From: Actinokineospora enzanensis DSM 44649
GTDB lineage: Bacteria; Actinomycetota; Actinomycetes; Mycobacteriales; Pseudonocardiaceae
Length of the DNA: 64,000 bases
Direction of reading: 5' to 3'
Assembly: GCF_000374445.1 (NCBI RefSeq)
Contig: NZ_KB894412.1
Coordinates: 1 to 64,000 of the forward strand
This document shows positions 18,991 through 26,921 of this stretch, piece after piece. Positions within the stretch are counted from its first letter, which is position 1, and every line of letters begins with the position of its first letter. The notes beneath the pieces were generated by a model, which saw only the letters and a list, made by a program, of their open reading frames with translations, ran no database searches and had not been told where the DNA came from. A program made the translations under genes and the position numbers.

Positions 18991-19858
18991 GGTGAACCCC
19001 TTCAAAGACAGGCGCGGGCAACTGCCCCGCAACGATGGCCGCAAGCGACAGAACGAACCCAACGAGCTGGACCGGCCGAAGCACCTGGTCAAGCACAACA
19101 GCACCAAGTACCCCAGCCACCAACGGCGACAACAGAACGAGAACCGCGACCGAGGCAACCGGCAGCTCGGCAATCCCCCGAAACCAGAGCACGTAGGCGA
19201 TCAGACCGCCAACCGACCCAAGCCAGAGGTAGCCGACCACCGCAGGAAGATCCACGACAGGGGGCGCCCCTTCGAAGAGAACCGTGACAGGCACAAGAAA
19301 CAGGCCGCCCGCTGTGAGCTGCCACCCGGCAAAGGCAGTGACGCCGACCCCGGCGGGACGTCCCCACCGCTTGGTAAGAGTCAACCCAAGCGCCATCGTC
19401 CCCGCGCAACCAAGACCCGCGAGCACCCCGACCACGTCAAAGCCCGCAGCAGGCCCGATCACCACGAGCCCAACCCCCACGACACCGACCACTCCCCACA
19501 TAAGGCGCCACCCGGACACCCGTTCCCGCAGGACCACCACCGCCAGCGCCGCGACGAACAACGGCTGAGCAGCGGCGAGAGTCGCGGCGACGCCACCGGG
19601 CAATCGTTCGGCCGCGATGAACAGCAATGGAAAGAACAGCCCGATGTTCAACAGTCCCAACACCGCCGCCTTGCCCCACCACCCTCCACAAGGGAGCGTC
19701 CGGCTGCTCGCCAACGCGACCAGCCCGGCGGGCAACGCGCGTAGAAGTCCGGCGAACAGCGGATGTCCCGCCGGGAGGAACTCGGTCGTGACGACATAGG
19801 TCGTGCCCCAGGCCATCGGCGGGATCGCCGTCAGGAGGGGCTTCGGTGGGCTGCGCAC
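18983..19858 (-). CDS. EamA/DMT-family transporter
   Basis: 291-residue membrane protein with about ten transmembrane helices in two EamA halves. The first half begins PPMAWGTTYVVTTEFLP and the second around GLGCAGTMALGLTLTKRWG. Family members export small metabolites or amino acids. The GTG start at 19858 is 79 bases from the divergent LysR start. It is the first gene of a two-gene operon with the NmrA-like protein. Confidence 0.85.
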   Translation of the reverse strand: MRSPPKPLLTAIPPMAWGTTYVVTTEFLPAGHPLFAGLLRALPAGLVALASSRTLPCGGWWGKAAVLGLLNIGLFFPLLFIAAERLPGGVAATLAAAQPLFVAALAVVVLRERVSGWRLMWGVVGVVGVGLVVIGPAAGFDVVGVLAGLGCAGTMALGLTLTKRWGRPAGVGVTAFAGWQLTAGGLFLVPVTVLFEGAPPVVDLPAVVGYLWLGSVGGLIAYVLWFRGIAELPVASVAVLVLLSPLVAGVLGAVVLDQVLRPVQLVGFVLSLAAIVAGQLPAPVFEGVHRV

Positions 19859-19917
19859 ACTCGAAAGCCTCGTCCGCCGCGATCAATCAGTCCAACACAT
19901 GTTTGTCAAGCTATCCA

Positions 19918-19930
19918 TCTTGATCCAAGA
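19918..19930. promoter_or_regulatory. Likely LysR operator
   Basis: A perfect inverted repeat TCTTG-ATC-CAAGA sits 7 bases before the LysR ATG. It is flanked by GATCAATC (19881-19888) and GATTGATC further on, within the 79-base divergent region. T-N11-A spacing fits a LysR box. It probably serves autoregulation and control of the EamA-NmrA operon. Confidence 0.6.
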
Positions 19931-19937
19931 TTGATCC

Positions 19938-20810
19938 ATGGAGCTTCACCAGCTGCGCTATGTCATCGCCGTCGCCGAGCTGAACAGCTTCACCAAGGCC
20001 GCGGAGCACTGCCGGGTCGTCCAGTCCGCGCTCAGTCACCAGGTCGCCCGCCTGGAACGGGAGTTGGGCACGCGCCTGTTCGAACGCACGAGCCGCCGCG
20101 TGCGGCTGACCCCGGCCTGCGCGGCGTTCCTGCCCGCCGCGCGGCAGTGCCTGGAGGCAGCCGAGCGGGCGAAAGCCGAGGTCGCGGCCGCGCTCGGCGA
20201 GATCCGCGGGCGCTTGGCCGTCGGGTTGATCCCCACGGTCGCGGCGGTGGACCTGCCGCAGGCGCTCCGGGAGTTCCACGAGCGGTACCCGCAGGTCAGG
20301 ATCGGACTCCGGGTCGGCGCGAGCGACGAGCTCGTCGACCAAGTGCGCGAAGGCGTCATCGAGGTGGCCTTCCTCGGTCTGCCGACCACCGCGCACCCCG
20401 AGGGCGTCGAGGCCCGCGAGCTGGCCAGGGACCGGCTCGTCGCCGTGGTCGCGCCGGATCATCCGCTCGCCGGGGAGAAGACCGTCGACCTGCGCAGACT
20501 CTCGACCGAGGTGTTCGTGGAGCTGCCCGCGGAGACCGCCGCGCGGCTCCAGTCCGATCAGGCCTTCACGGCCGCGGGTCTCAGTCGGGACGTGGCCTAC
20601 GAGGTGACGACGGCGGACTACATGGTCCGGCTCGTCGAACAGGGCCTCGCGATCGCGTTCTTCCCCGCCGCCTACGTACCGAAGCTCAGCGGGGTGACCA
20701 CGATCGAGGTGACGGACGCGCCCACCCGCGTCGAGTATGTGATCTGGAGCCGCACCGGCCGAACCCCGGCCGCGACGGCTTTCCTGGGGATCCTGGGTAT
20801 CGAGCCCTGA
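19938..20810 (+). CDS. LysR-family transcriptional regulator
   Basis: 290 residues. The N-terminal winged HTH (1-60) contains SFTKAAEHCRVVQSALSHQVARLE and LFERTSRRVRLT. The linker helix and periplasmic-binding-like effector domain (90-290) follow. It is divergent from the EamA-NmrA operon, the usual arrangement for a LysR regulator and its target. Confidence 0.92.
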   Translation: MELHQLRYVIAVAELNSFTKAAEHCRVVQSALSHQVARLERELGTRLFERTSRRVRLTPACAAFLPAARQCLEAAERAKAEVAAALGEIRGRLAVGLIPTVAAVDLPQALREFHERYPQVRIGLRVGASDELVDQVREGVIEVAFLGLPTTAHPEGVEARELARDRLVAVVAPDHPLAGEKTVDLRRLSTEVFVELPAETAARLQSDQAFTAAGLSRDVAYEVTTADYMVRLVEQGLAIAFFPAAYVPKLSGVTTIEVTDAPTRVEYVIWSRTGRTPAATAFLGILGIEP

Positions 20811-20834
20811 TCTCGTCGCCGCTAGTGGTGCGAG

Positions 20835-21035
20835 TTGGGGGTGGGTGGAGATGACCTGGGACGGGTCGGACCGCTGTGCGCCGTGCTGGTGATGATCGTG
20901 ATCGCGACGCCTGCGACCATCGCACTGTCCGAACAGGACATCTCAGTCGGCTGGCTCGCGCTGGTGCTGTTCGCGCACAGCATCGGCGTCACGCTGGCGA
21001 ACGTGACTGCGATGGCCGCGCCCTGCACGGCGGTT
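20835..21035 (+). pseudogene. Fragment of a membrane protein gene
   Basis: A forward frame from TTG 20835 encodes two hydrophobic segments (LCAVLVMIVIATPATIAL and WLALVLFAHSIGVTLANV) with actinobacterial codon bias. The bias ends around 21000, and the frame then runs antisense through the end of the next gene to a stop at 21227. It may be a remnant of a longer transporter or a small two-helix protein; the family is not recognised. Confidence 0.35.
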
Positions 21036-21039
21036 GTTC

Positions 21040-22104
21040 CTACTGTCCAGGGGAACCAGGCGGTAACCGACCTTCGCAGCGGGGGTCGTCGGTGGGTTGG
21101 TGGGTGGGGAGGAGCCATTGCAGGGCGGTCCGCTCCACCTGCCAACCGTGCACCGACACCGTGCTGTACGGCATCGTGTCGGCGTCGGGGCACAACGTTG
21201 TCGCCTGCACCAGGTCGTTGCGGATGAAGTCGATGTCGCCGTCGTCGCCCAGCAGCAGGGTCATGTGGTCGTCCACGTCGACAAGCCCGCCGCGGGTGAG
21301 CTGGGTCGGGGTCGGGTTGCCGACCTCCAGCGCGACCGTCGCCAGGATCGGGGTGCGGAGGAAGATCGCGCCGATGGCGATCGGCGCGATGAACGCGGCG
21401 ACCGTGGCGGGCCAGTGCGTGGCGGCGCGGACCAGGCGGGGCGGCAGCGGGCCGGTGAGGAACGGGCCGATCACCGGCGGCACGGCGAGCAGCAGCGCGG
21501 TGACCGGCTCGCCGCCGTGCACCCCGGCCAGGATCGCCGGGCCCATCCAGGCCAGCTCCGCCACACCGACCACGATCGGGAGCAGCACCCCGGTCTGGCC
21601 GACCATCGGGTGACCCGGCGGGTAGCGGCGGCGCATGGCCAGGCCGAACACCGCCAGCAGCAGCGCGCCCAGCGTCGGCAGGAACCGCAGCTCCCAGCTC
21701 AGCGCCGCCCACATGCCCGCGGCCACGGCCACCCAGCCGGGCAGCCGGTCGGCCGTCCTGGTGAGCCACGACGGGCGGGCGGGCCCGTCGTCCGCGCAGG
21801 CCCGCAGCAGGTCGCCGAGCACCCGGACGGTCAGGATCACCACCGGCGGCACCCAGGCGAGCGAGATCACCAGGGACGCCACCAGGCCCAGCGGGCTGAC
21901 GTGCCGGACCAGGATCAGCATCGTGGGCACGTCCTGCCTGCTGAGCGTCCACAGCCGCAGCACCAGCAGGATCAGCGGGAAGCTGGGCAGCAGCGCGAGC
22001 GCCCACTGCCAGCTGGGCTTCAGCTCACCGGGCGCCTGCGCCGCGCGTTCGGCCGGGGCGTCGTCCGGGTGGTGGGGCCGCTGCCCAGGTTCTGCCACGG
22101 CCAC
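21040..22104 (-). CDS. Multi-pass membrane protein of unknown function
   Basis: 354 residues with about eight predicted membrane helices between residues 30 and 270 (first WALALLPSFPLILLVLRLW). A roughly 80-residue C-terminal hydrophilic domain follows, containing DVDDHMTLLLGDDGDIDFI. It overlaps the upstream solute-binding-protein gene by 85 bases (start GTG 22104 inside its 3' end). Strong coupling suggests both act in one membrane sensing complex, in a manner reminiscent of GlnH-GlnX in mycobacteria. It is not a GlnX homologue that I can recognise. Confidence 0.7.
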   Translation of the reverse strand: MAVAEPGQRPHHPDDAPAERAAQAPGELKPSWQWALALLPSFPLILLVLRLWTLSRQDVPTMLILVRHVSPLGLVASLVISLAWVPPVVILTVRVLGDLLRACADDGPARPSWLTRTADRLPGWVAVAAGMWAALSWELRFLPTLGALLLAVFGLAMRRRYPPGHPMVGQTGVLLPIVVGVAELAWMGPAILAGVHGGEPVTALLLAVPPVIGPFLTGPLPPRLVRAATHWPATVAAFIAPIAIGAIFLRTPILATVALEVGNPTPTQLTRGGLVDVDDHMTLLLGDDGDIDFIRNDLVQATTLCPDADTMPYSTVSVHGWQVERTALQWLLPTHQPTDDPRCEGRLPPGSPGQ

Positions 22105-23156
22105 TGCCGGACATCCTCCTTCTCCGCGTCGGGTTGTTGGTCGATGGCGACCCGCTGGTCACCGCTGGCGGGCTGCTCGACCCGCAGCGAGCGGTCGAAC
22201 GCCTCCTCCCACCGGGTGTCGTTCGGGTCGTGCTGCGACTTGTAGAGCGACAGGTTGACCAGCTTGCGCAGGGCCTCCTTGTCCTCGGTCTTGCCGCCGG
22301 TGCTGATCCCCCACAGCTCCTCACCCTCCAGGCTGATGTTGTGGCCCTTCAGGGCGGGATGGCCGGGGTTGGCCAGCGTGTCCTGGTAGAGGAAGCCCGC
22401 CAGGATCACCGCGTCGGTGGTGACCGCGTCCACGTCGTGGGTCTCGGTCAGCCGCTTCATGCAGGTGGAGATCTTGTCCTCCAGCACCACCACGATCCCG
22501 GCCTTCGACGCGGGCGAGGCCGAGGTGGACGTGCCCAGCGTGCACACCCGCTTGCCGGTCAGGTCCGGCAGGGCGTGCACGTCCGGGTGGTCCGCCAGGG
22601 TGACCACGGACTGCTCCGTGCGCAGGTAGGGCGAGGAGAAGTTCACGTACGGGGTGCGCTGTCGCTCGTCGGTGATGCTGTAGGCGGCGATGACCATGTC
22701 GAGCTGCACGCTCTTGCCGTCGGCGAGCACCGACGCCTTCTCCCGGTCCTCGTTGCTCACCGTGTAGAAGTGCACCTGGTCGCGCCGGAACCCGAGATCG
22801 GCCGCGACCAGGTAGGCGATGTCGATGTCGAAGCCGCGGTAGGTGTGCGTGGCCGGGTCCAGCTCGGACACGCCCGGCATGTCGGACATGACCCCGATGC
22901 GCAGCTCGGACTTGGTGTCCAGCAACGCCTGGTGCCGCAGGTCCGCGATGGACGGCTTGGCCTGCCACCAGATGTAGACCCCGGCGGTGACCACCAGCGC
23001 GCCGAACACGATCCAGGCGACGAACCGGATGTAGGACGCGCGCCTGCCCCGCCGGGCGGCGCGCTCGGCCCGCTCGGCGTCCTCGTCGACCTCGACCGCG
23101 TCCGCCGCGGCGTCGCCCGTGCTGTCCTCGTCCATCACCCTCATCCCGCCTGCCAC
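22020..23156 (-). CDS. Membrane-anchored amino-acid-type solute-binding protein
   Basis: Up to 378 residues: an acidic/basic N-terminal tail, one membrane anchor (about residues 42-64, FVAWIVFGALVVTAGVYIWW), then a family-3 periplasmic binding domain. Family marks are RIGVMSDMPG, TYRGFDIDIAYLVAADLGF, DMVIAAYSIT and VNFSSPYLRTEQSVV. It has no lipobox and no ABC permease neighbours. This points to a ligand sensor rather than an importer subunit. The start may be GTG 23156, ATG 23144 or ATG 23135. The C-terminal tail is Arg/Pro-rich and overlaps the next gene. Confidence 0.8.
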   Translation of the reverse strand: MAGGMRVMDEDSTGDAAADAVEVDEDAERAERAARRGRRASYIRFVAWIVFGALVVTAGVYIWWQAKPSIADLRHQALLDTKSELRIGVMSDMPGVSELDPATHTYRGFDIDIAYLVAADLGFRRDQVHFYTVSNEDREKASVLADGKSVQLDMVIAAYSITDERQRTPYVNFSSPYLRTEQSVVTLADHPDVHALPDLTGKRVCTLGTSTSASPASKAGIVVVLEDKISTCMKRLTETHDVDAVTTDAVILAGFLYQDTLANPGHPALKGHNISLEGEELWGISTGGKTEDKEALRKLVNLSLYKSQHDPNDTRWEEAFDRSLRVEQPASGDQRVAIDQQPDAEKEDVRQWPWQNLGSGPTTRTTPRPNARRRRPVS

Positions 23157-23377
23157 CTCGGATAGGCCATGTAATCATCCCGGGCACCTTCCCCGTCGGG
23201 AGTTATCCACAACGAGACATGGCGGGTCGCGGGGCATTCTTCTCTTGTCCGGCAGAAGGTTTGCGCGAGCGTCGGTGCGGATCGTCGCGCAGGCGGTCCA
23301 CCCCGCGCGTGACCGGGTCGGGACTGTCGGTGTCCCCCGATAGTGTGCGGGCAGGTCACCGAGAGAAGAGGAACCGC

Positions 23378-24793
23378 ATGTCCGCCACGACGTACCTGGA
23401 GCTGTCCGAGACGGACGGCGCGCACAAGTTCTACGAGGTGCGCGTCGAGGGCACCGAGGTCACCATCACCTACGGGCGGATCGGGGAGCAGGGGCAGGTC
23501 CGGACCGCGTCCTTCGCCGACGCGGCCAAGGCGGTGAAGGCGGCCGAGAAGAAGATCGGCGAGAAGGTGCGCAAGGGGTACGCGCCCGCGGTGCGGGGTG
23601 TGCGGCAGCGGCGGGCGGTGAGCAGGCGGCAGATTGTCAGCACGCGTTCGACCGCCACCCAGGCGCCGGTGCTGTGGCGGTTCGCGTCCGGGGCGCCCGC
23701 GTTCGGGATCTTCATCGGCGAGGACCACGCCTGGGTGGGCAACGAGAACGGCGACGTCTACACGCTGACCCACGACGGCGTGGTCACCGGCCGGTTCGGG
23801 CTGCCGGACGCGGTGAAGTGCATCGTGGCCGACGACTTCTGGATCTACGCGGGCTGTGACGACGGGCAGGTCTATGACCTGGGCGCGAAGGTGCCCCGGG
23901 TGGCCTACGAGATCGCCAACGACGTGGACATCTACTGGCTGGACATCCACGACGGCGTGCTCGGCGTGTCCGACCGGGAGGGCGCGGTCACGGTCGTCGA
24001 CCACGAGGACGAGTTCCAGTGGGCGCGCCCCAGCGGCGGCGACAGCGGCTGGATGGTGCGCTGCTCGGCGGAGGGCGTGTTCCACGGTCACTCGCGCGGG
24101 GTCACCCATTACGCGAGCCGCGGTGACCGGGTGTGGCACGCGGAGACCGACGGCGCGGTGCTGTTCGGCTGGCAGGAGCGGGCCGAGGTGTTCGCGGGCA
24201 CGAGCCGCGGCTGGGTGCACCGGTTCGCCAAGTCCGACGGCCGCGCGGTGGGCGCGTACCGTTGCGACGCGGCGGTGTTCTCCTGCGCCACCTCCCCGGA
24301 CGGCGAGTTCGTGTTCGCGGGCGACAACCAGTCCTCGATCTACTGCTTCGCCGCCGATGGCACCCGGCTGTGGAAGCTGGGCACCGGCTGCGGCTCGGCG
24401 TTCTCCATGCAGTACCGGGACGAGCGCCTCTACCTGGTGACCACGGACGGTTCCCTGGCCTGCGTCGACGCCAGCCCGACTGCGGTGCACGCGGCCGAGC
24501 AGGGGCAGCTGCCGCCGCGTCAGGACATCAAGGCGGGCACGGTGGCCCGGGTCGAGGCCACGGCCGAGGTGGAGGTCGTGACGGCGCCGGGGGATGGTGT
24601 GGTGGTCGAATGCGTACAGGAGTCCGGTCGCGTGCGGGTGCATGTGGTGTCGGAGGGTTATAACCAGGCGTGGGGGGTGCAGTTCCCCAAGCACATTCGC
24701 GTGCCGGGGGCGCGGTATGTGGTGTCGGAGGTGCTCACGTCGGCCAGCGGCTCGTTCTATCGGGCGCGGGGCGAGATCAAGCGCATCCGTTAG
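23378..24793 (+). CDS. WGR domain-beta-propeller protein
   Basis: 471 residues. Residues 1-75 form a WGR domain (YLELSETDGAHKFYEV, ITYGRIGEQGQ, then the FADAAKAVKAAEKKIGEK helix). WGR domains bind DNA ends or nucleic acid in PARPs and MolR-like proteins. Residues about 95-410 form a PQQ/WD40-like propeller with repeated blades (AWVGNENGDVYTL, IYAGCDDGQVYDL, VFAGTSRGWVHRF, VFAGDNQSSIYCF). The C-terminus is a small beta domain. No catalytic motif was seen. It starts at ATG 23378 after AGAAGAGGAA. It is a lone gene divergent from the binding-protein operon. Confidence 0.8.
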   Translation: MSATTYLELSETDGAHKFYEVRVEGTEVTITYGRIGEQGQVRTASFADAAKAVKAAEKKIGEKVRKGYAPAVRGVRQRRAVSRRQIVSTRSTATQAPVLWRFASGAPAFGIFIGEDHAWVGNENGDVYTLTHDGVVTGRFGLPDAVKCIVADDFWIYAGCDDGQVYDLGAKVPRVAYEIANDVDIYWLDIHDGVLGVSDREGAVTVVDHEDEFQWARPSGGDSGWMVRCSAEGVFHGHSRGVTHYASRGDRVWHAETDGAVLFGWQERAEVFAGTSRGWVHRFAKSDGRAVGAYRCDAAVFSCATSPDGEFVFAGDNQSSIYCFAADGTRLWKLGTGCGSAFSMQYRDERLYLVTTDGSLACVDASPTAVHAAEQGQLPPRQDIKAGTVARVEATAEVEVVTAPGDGVVVECVQESGRVRVHVVSEGYNQAWGVQFPKHIRVPGARYVVSEVLTSASGSFYRARGEIKRIR

Positions 24794-25286
24794 GTGAGGG
24801 GTGGGTGCTGGGGTTCGCCCCGGCGCCCGGCTGCGCCGAGCGGGACCGGTGGCAGCTTCGGTTCCCGACGGGTGCGGTTGTCCACAGGTCGCCGGAGTCG
24901 TCCACAGTTCCGGATCGGGGGATATTGACAAGTCTCGCGATTTCGTAGGGTCATAGGCGGGCCCGCCCCCTGGTGGGGCGGGGCTTCTCAAGATGGCGAC
25001 TCGGGGCGATCCGGGGGGTGTGATTCGCTCGATCGTGGGGACTTGGTCCATGGCATCCAGATCGGGCGGCCGCTTCCCGCGATTCACGGGTTCACCTGGG
25101 AAAGCCGTCATTCGTGTTGGCGGTCCCGGTCGCGCGCGGTTGGCCGTCAGCGCATCCTTCTTGTCCGGAGCCGCACGAGCACCCACGGGCCGGTTCCGCC
25201 GGGCTCCGGGCGAGCCAAGACTGCCCAGCACGGCACCTGCCGGAGCCCGATGACCGCCGACGACCCGACCGGGGAGTGACCGCACC
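24794..25286. other. 493-base intergenic region
   Basis: Holds the terminator at 24961-24984 and the promoter region of the amidohydrolase. No gene or RNA was recognised; open frames here are extensions antisense to flanking genes. Confidence 0.5.
24961..24984 (+). terminator. Hairpin terminator after WGR-propeller gene
   Basis: GCCCGCCCC and GGGGCGGGGC pair around a short CTGGT loop with one bulged base, followed by TTCTC. It lies 167 bases after the WGR gene stop. Confidence 0.6.
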
Positions 25287-26921
25287 TTGGCAGCCGACCT
25301 GATCCTCACCAACGCCACCGTCTACACGGTGGACGCCGACCGGCCGTGGGCCACGTCGTTGGCCGTCGAGAACGGCAAGGTGTCCTCGCTCGACGAGGTC
25401 GAGGCGGGGCCCGACACCGAGGTTCGCGACCTGGGTGGCGCGTTCGTGATGCCCGGTCTGGTCGACGTGCACAACCACCACGCGCTGGCCGGGCGGTCGG
25501 CGCTGTTCGAGCTGACTTTCGGGCTGGACAAGGGCTTCGAGGAGATCCTGGACGCGGTCCGCGAGCACGCGCGCGGCCTGGGCCAGGACGAGTGGGTCGT
25601 CGGCGGCGCCTGGGCGTCTACGCTGGTAGACACGATCTCGCGGGAGTCGGCGCGGCGTGCGCTGGACGAGGCCGCGGGCGGGCGGCCGGTGGTGCTGTGC
25701 GACGACAGCAGGCACAACCGGTGGGCCAGCACCCGGGCGCTGGAGCTGGCGGGCGTCACCGACGCGACCCCGGCCCCGGCGGGCGGGGAGATCGTGCGCG
25801 ACCCGGAGACCGGCGCACTCACCGGCGTGCTGCTGGAGGCCGCGGGCGTGCAGATCGAGCGGGCGCTGCGCAAGGCCCAGCCGCTGAGCGCCGAGCAGAA
25901 CGTGGCCGCGTCCCGGTACGGCATCGGCGTGCTGCACTCGTTCGGCATCACCGCGTTCCAGGACGCGGGCGTCTCGGTGGACATCCTGCAGGCCCTCAAG
26001 GAGCTCGACGACGCGGGCGAGCTGCAGGCGTGGGTCGTGTCGTCGCTGCTGCTCAACGATCCCATCTTCGGTTTCGACCCGATCGGCAGGCCGCTGATGG
26101 AGCTGGCGGGCCGGTACCGCGGCCAGCGACACCGCCCGGACTTCGTGAAGATCTTCCTCGACGGCGTGCCACCCACCCGCACCGCCGCGTTCCTGGACCC
26201 GTACCTGCCGGACGAGGTGCACGGCGCCTGCTTCCACGGTGCCACCACCATGCCGCACGGCGAGCTGCTGGACTGGCTGCGCGCGGCGGCCGAGGCCGGG
26301 CTCGGTGCCAAGATCCACTGCACCGGTGACGCCTCCGTGCGGGCCACCCTGGACGCGGTGGAGAAGCTGCGGGCCGAGGGGCACGCCACGACGAAGTTCC
26401 AGGTCGCGCATGGCCAGTTCGTGCACCCCGACGACCTGGCCCGGTTCGGCGCGCTGGGCGTGGCCGCGGACATCTCCCCGTTCCTGTGGGTGCCGGGCGT
26501 CATCCCGACCGCGATCGGCAACGTGCTGCCCGCCGAGCGCGCCGCCCGGATGCAGCCCAACCGCGAACTGCTCGACACCGGCGCGCTGGTCGCGGGCGGT
26601 TCGGACTGGCCGGTCAGCGAGTCCCCGAACGCGTGGGAGGGCATCCAGGGCCTGATCACCCGGCAGGACCCGGCGGGCGTGCACCCCGGTTCGCTGTGGG
26701 CGGAGCAGGCGATCACGCTCGCGGAGGCCGTCGAGGCGTTCACCCTCTCGGGGGCTCGGGCGATGGGCGTGGACGACGTGACCGGGTCGCTGGTGCCGGG
26801 CAAGTCGGCGGACTTCCTGGTGCTGGACCGGAACCCGTTCGAGTCCGAGGTCACCGACCTGATGTCCACCACGGTCGACGAGACCTGGTTCGCGGGCAGG
26901 CAGGTCTACGCGCGCGGCTGA
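25287..26921 (+). CDS. Metal-dependent amidohydrolase, YtcJ-like (amidohydrolase family 3)
   Basis: 544-residue cytosolic hydrolase of the urease/amidohydrolase superfamily. The N-terminal beta-sandwich starts DLILTNATVYTVDADRP. The metal site HxH is in VDVHNHHALAG (about residues 60-65). Further ligands lie in KIHCTGD, VAHGQFVHP and AGGSDWPV. The C-terminal part ends in GSLVPGKSADFLVLDRNP, all typical of YtcJ-like enzymes. The substrate is unknown; relatives cleave formyl or N-acyl groups. TTG 25287 is the start, with GGGGAG upstream. It converges with the NACHT gene, overlapping 16 bases. Confidence 0.88.
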   Translation: MAADLILTNATVYTVDADRPWATSLAVENGKVSSLDEVEAGPDTEVRDLGGAFVMPGLVDVHNHHALAGRSALFELTFGLDKGFEEILDAVREHARGLGQDEWVVGGAWASTLVDTISRESARRALDEAAGGRPVVLCDDSRHNRWASTRALELAGVTDATPAPAGGEIVRDPETGALTGVLLEAAGVQIERALRKAQPLSAEQNVAASRYGIGVLHSFGITAFQDAGVSVDILQALKELDDAGELQAWVVSSLLLNDPIFGFDPIGRPLMELAGRYRGQRHRPDFVKIFLDGVPPTRTAAFLDPYLPDEVHGACFHGATTMPHGELLDWLRAAAEAGLGAKIHCTGDASVRATLDAVEKLRAEGHATTKFQVAHGQFVHPDDLARFGALGVAADISPFLWVPGVIPTAIGNVLPAERAARMQPNRELLDTGALVAGGSDWPVSESPNAWEGIQGLITRQDPAGVHPGSLWAEQAITLAEAVEAFTLSGARAMGVDDVTGSLVPGKSADFLVLDRNPFESEVTDLMSTTVDETWFAGRQVYARG

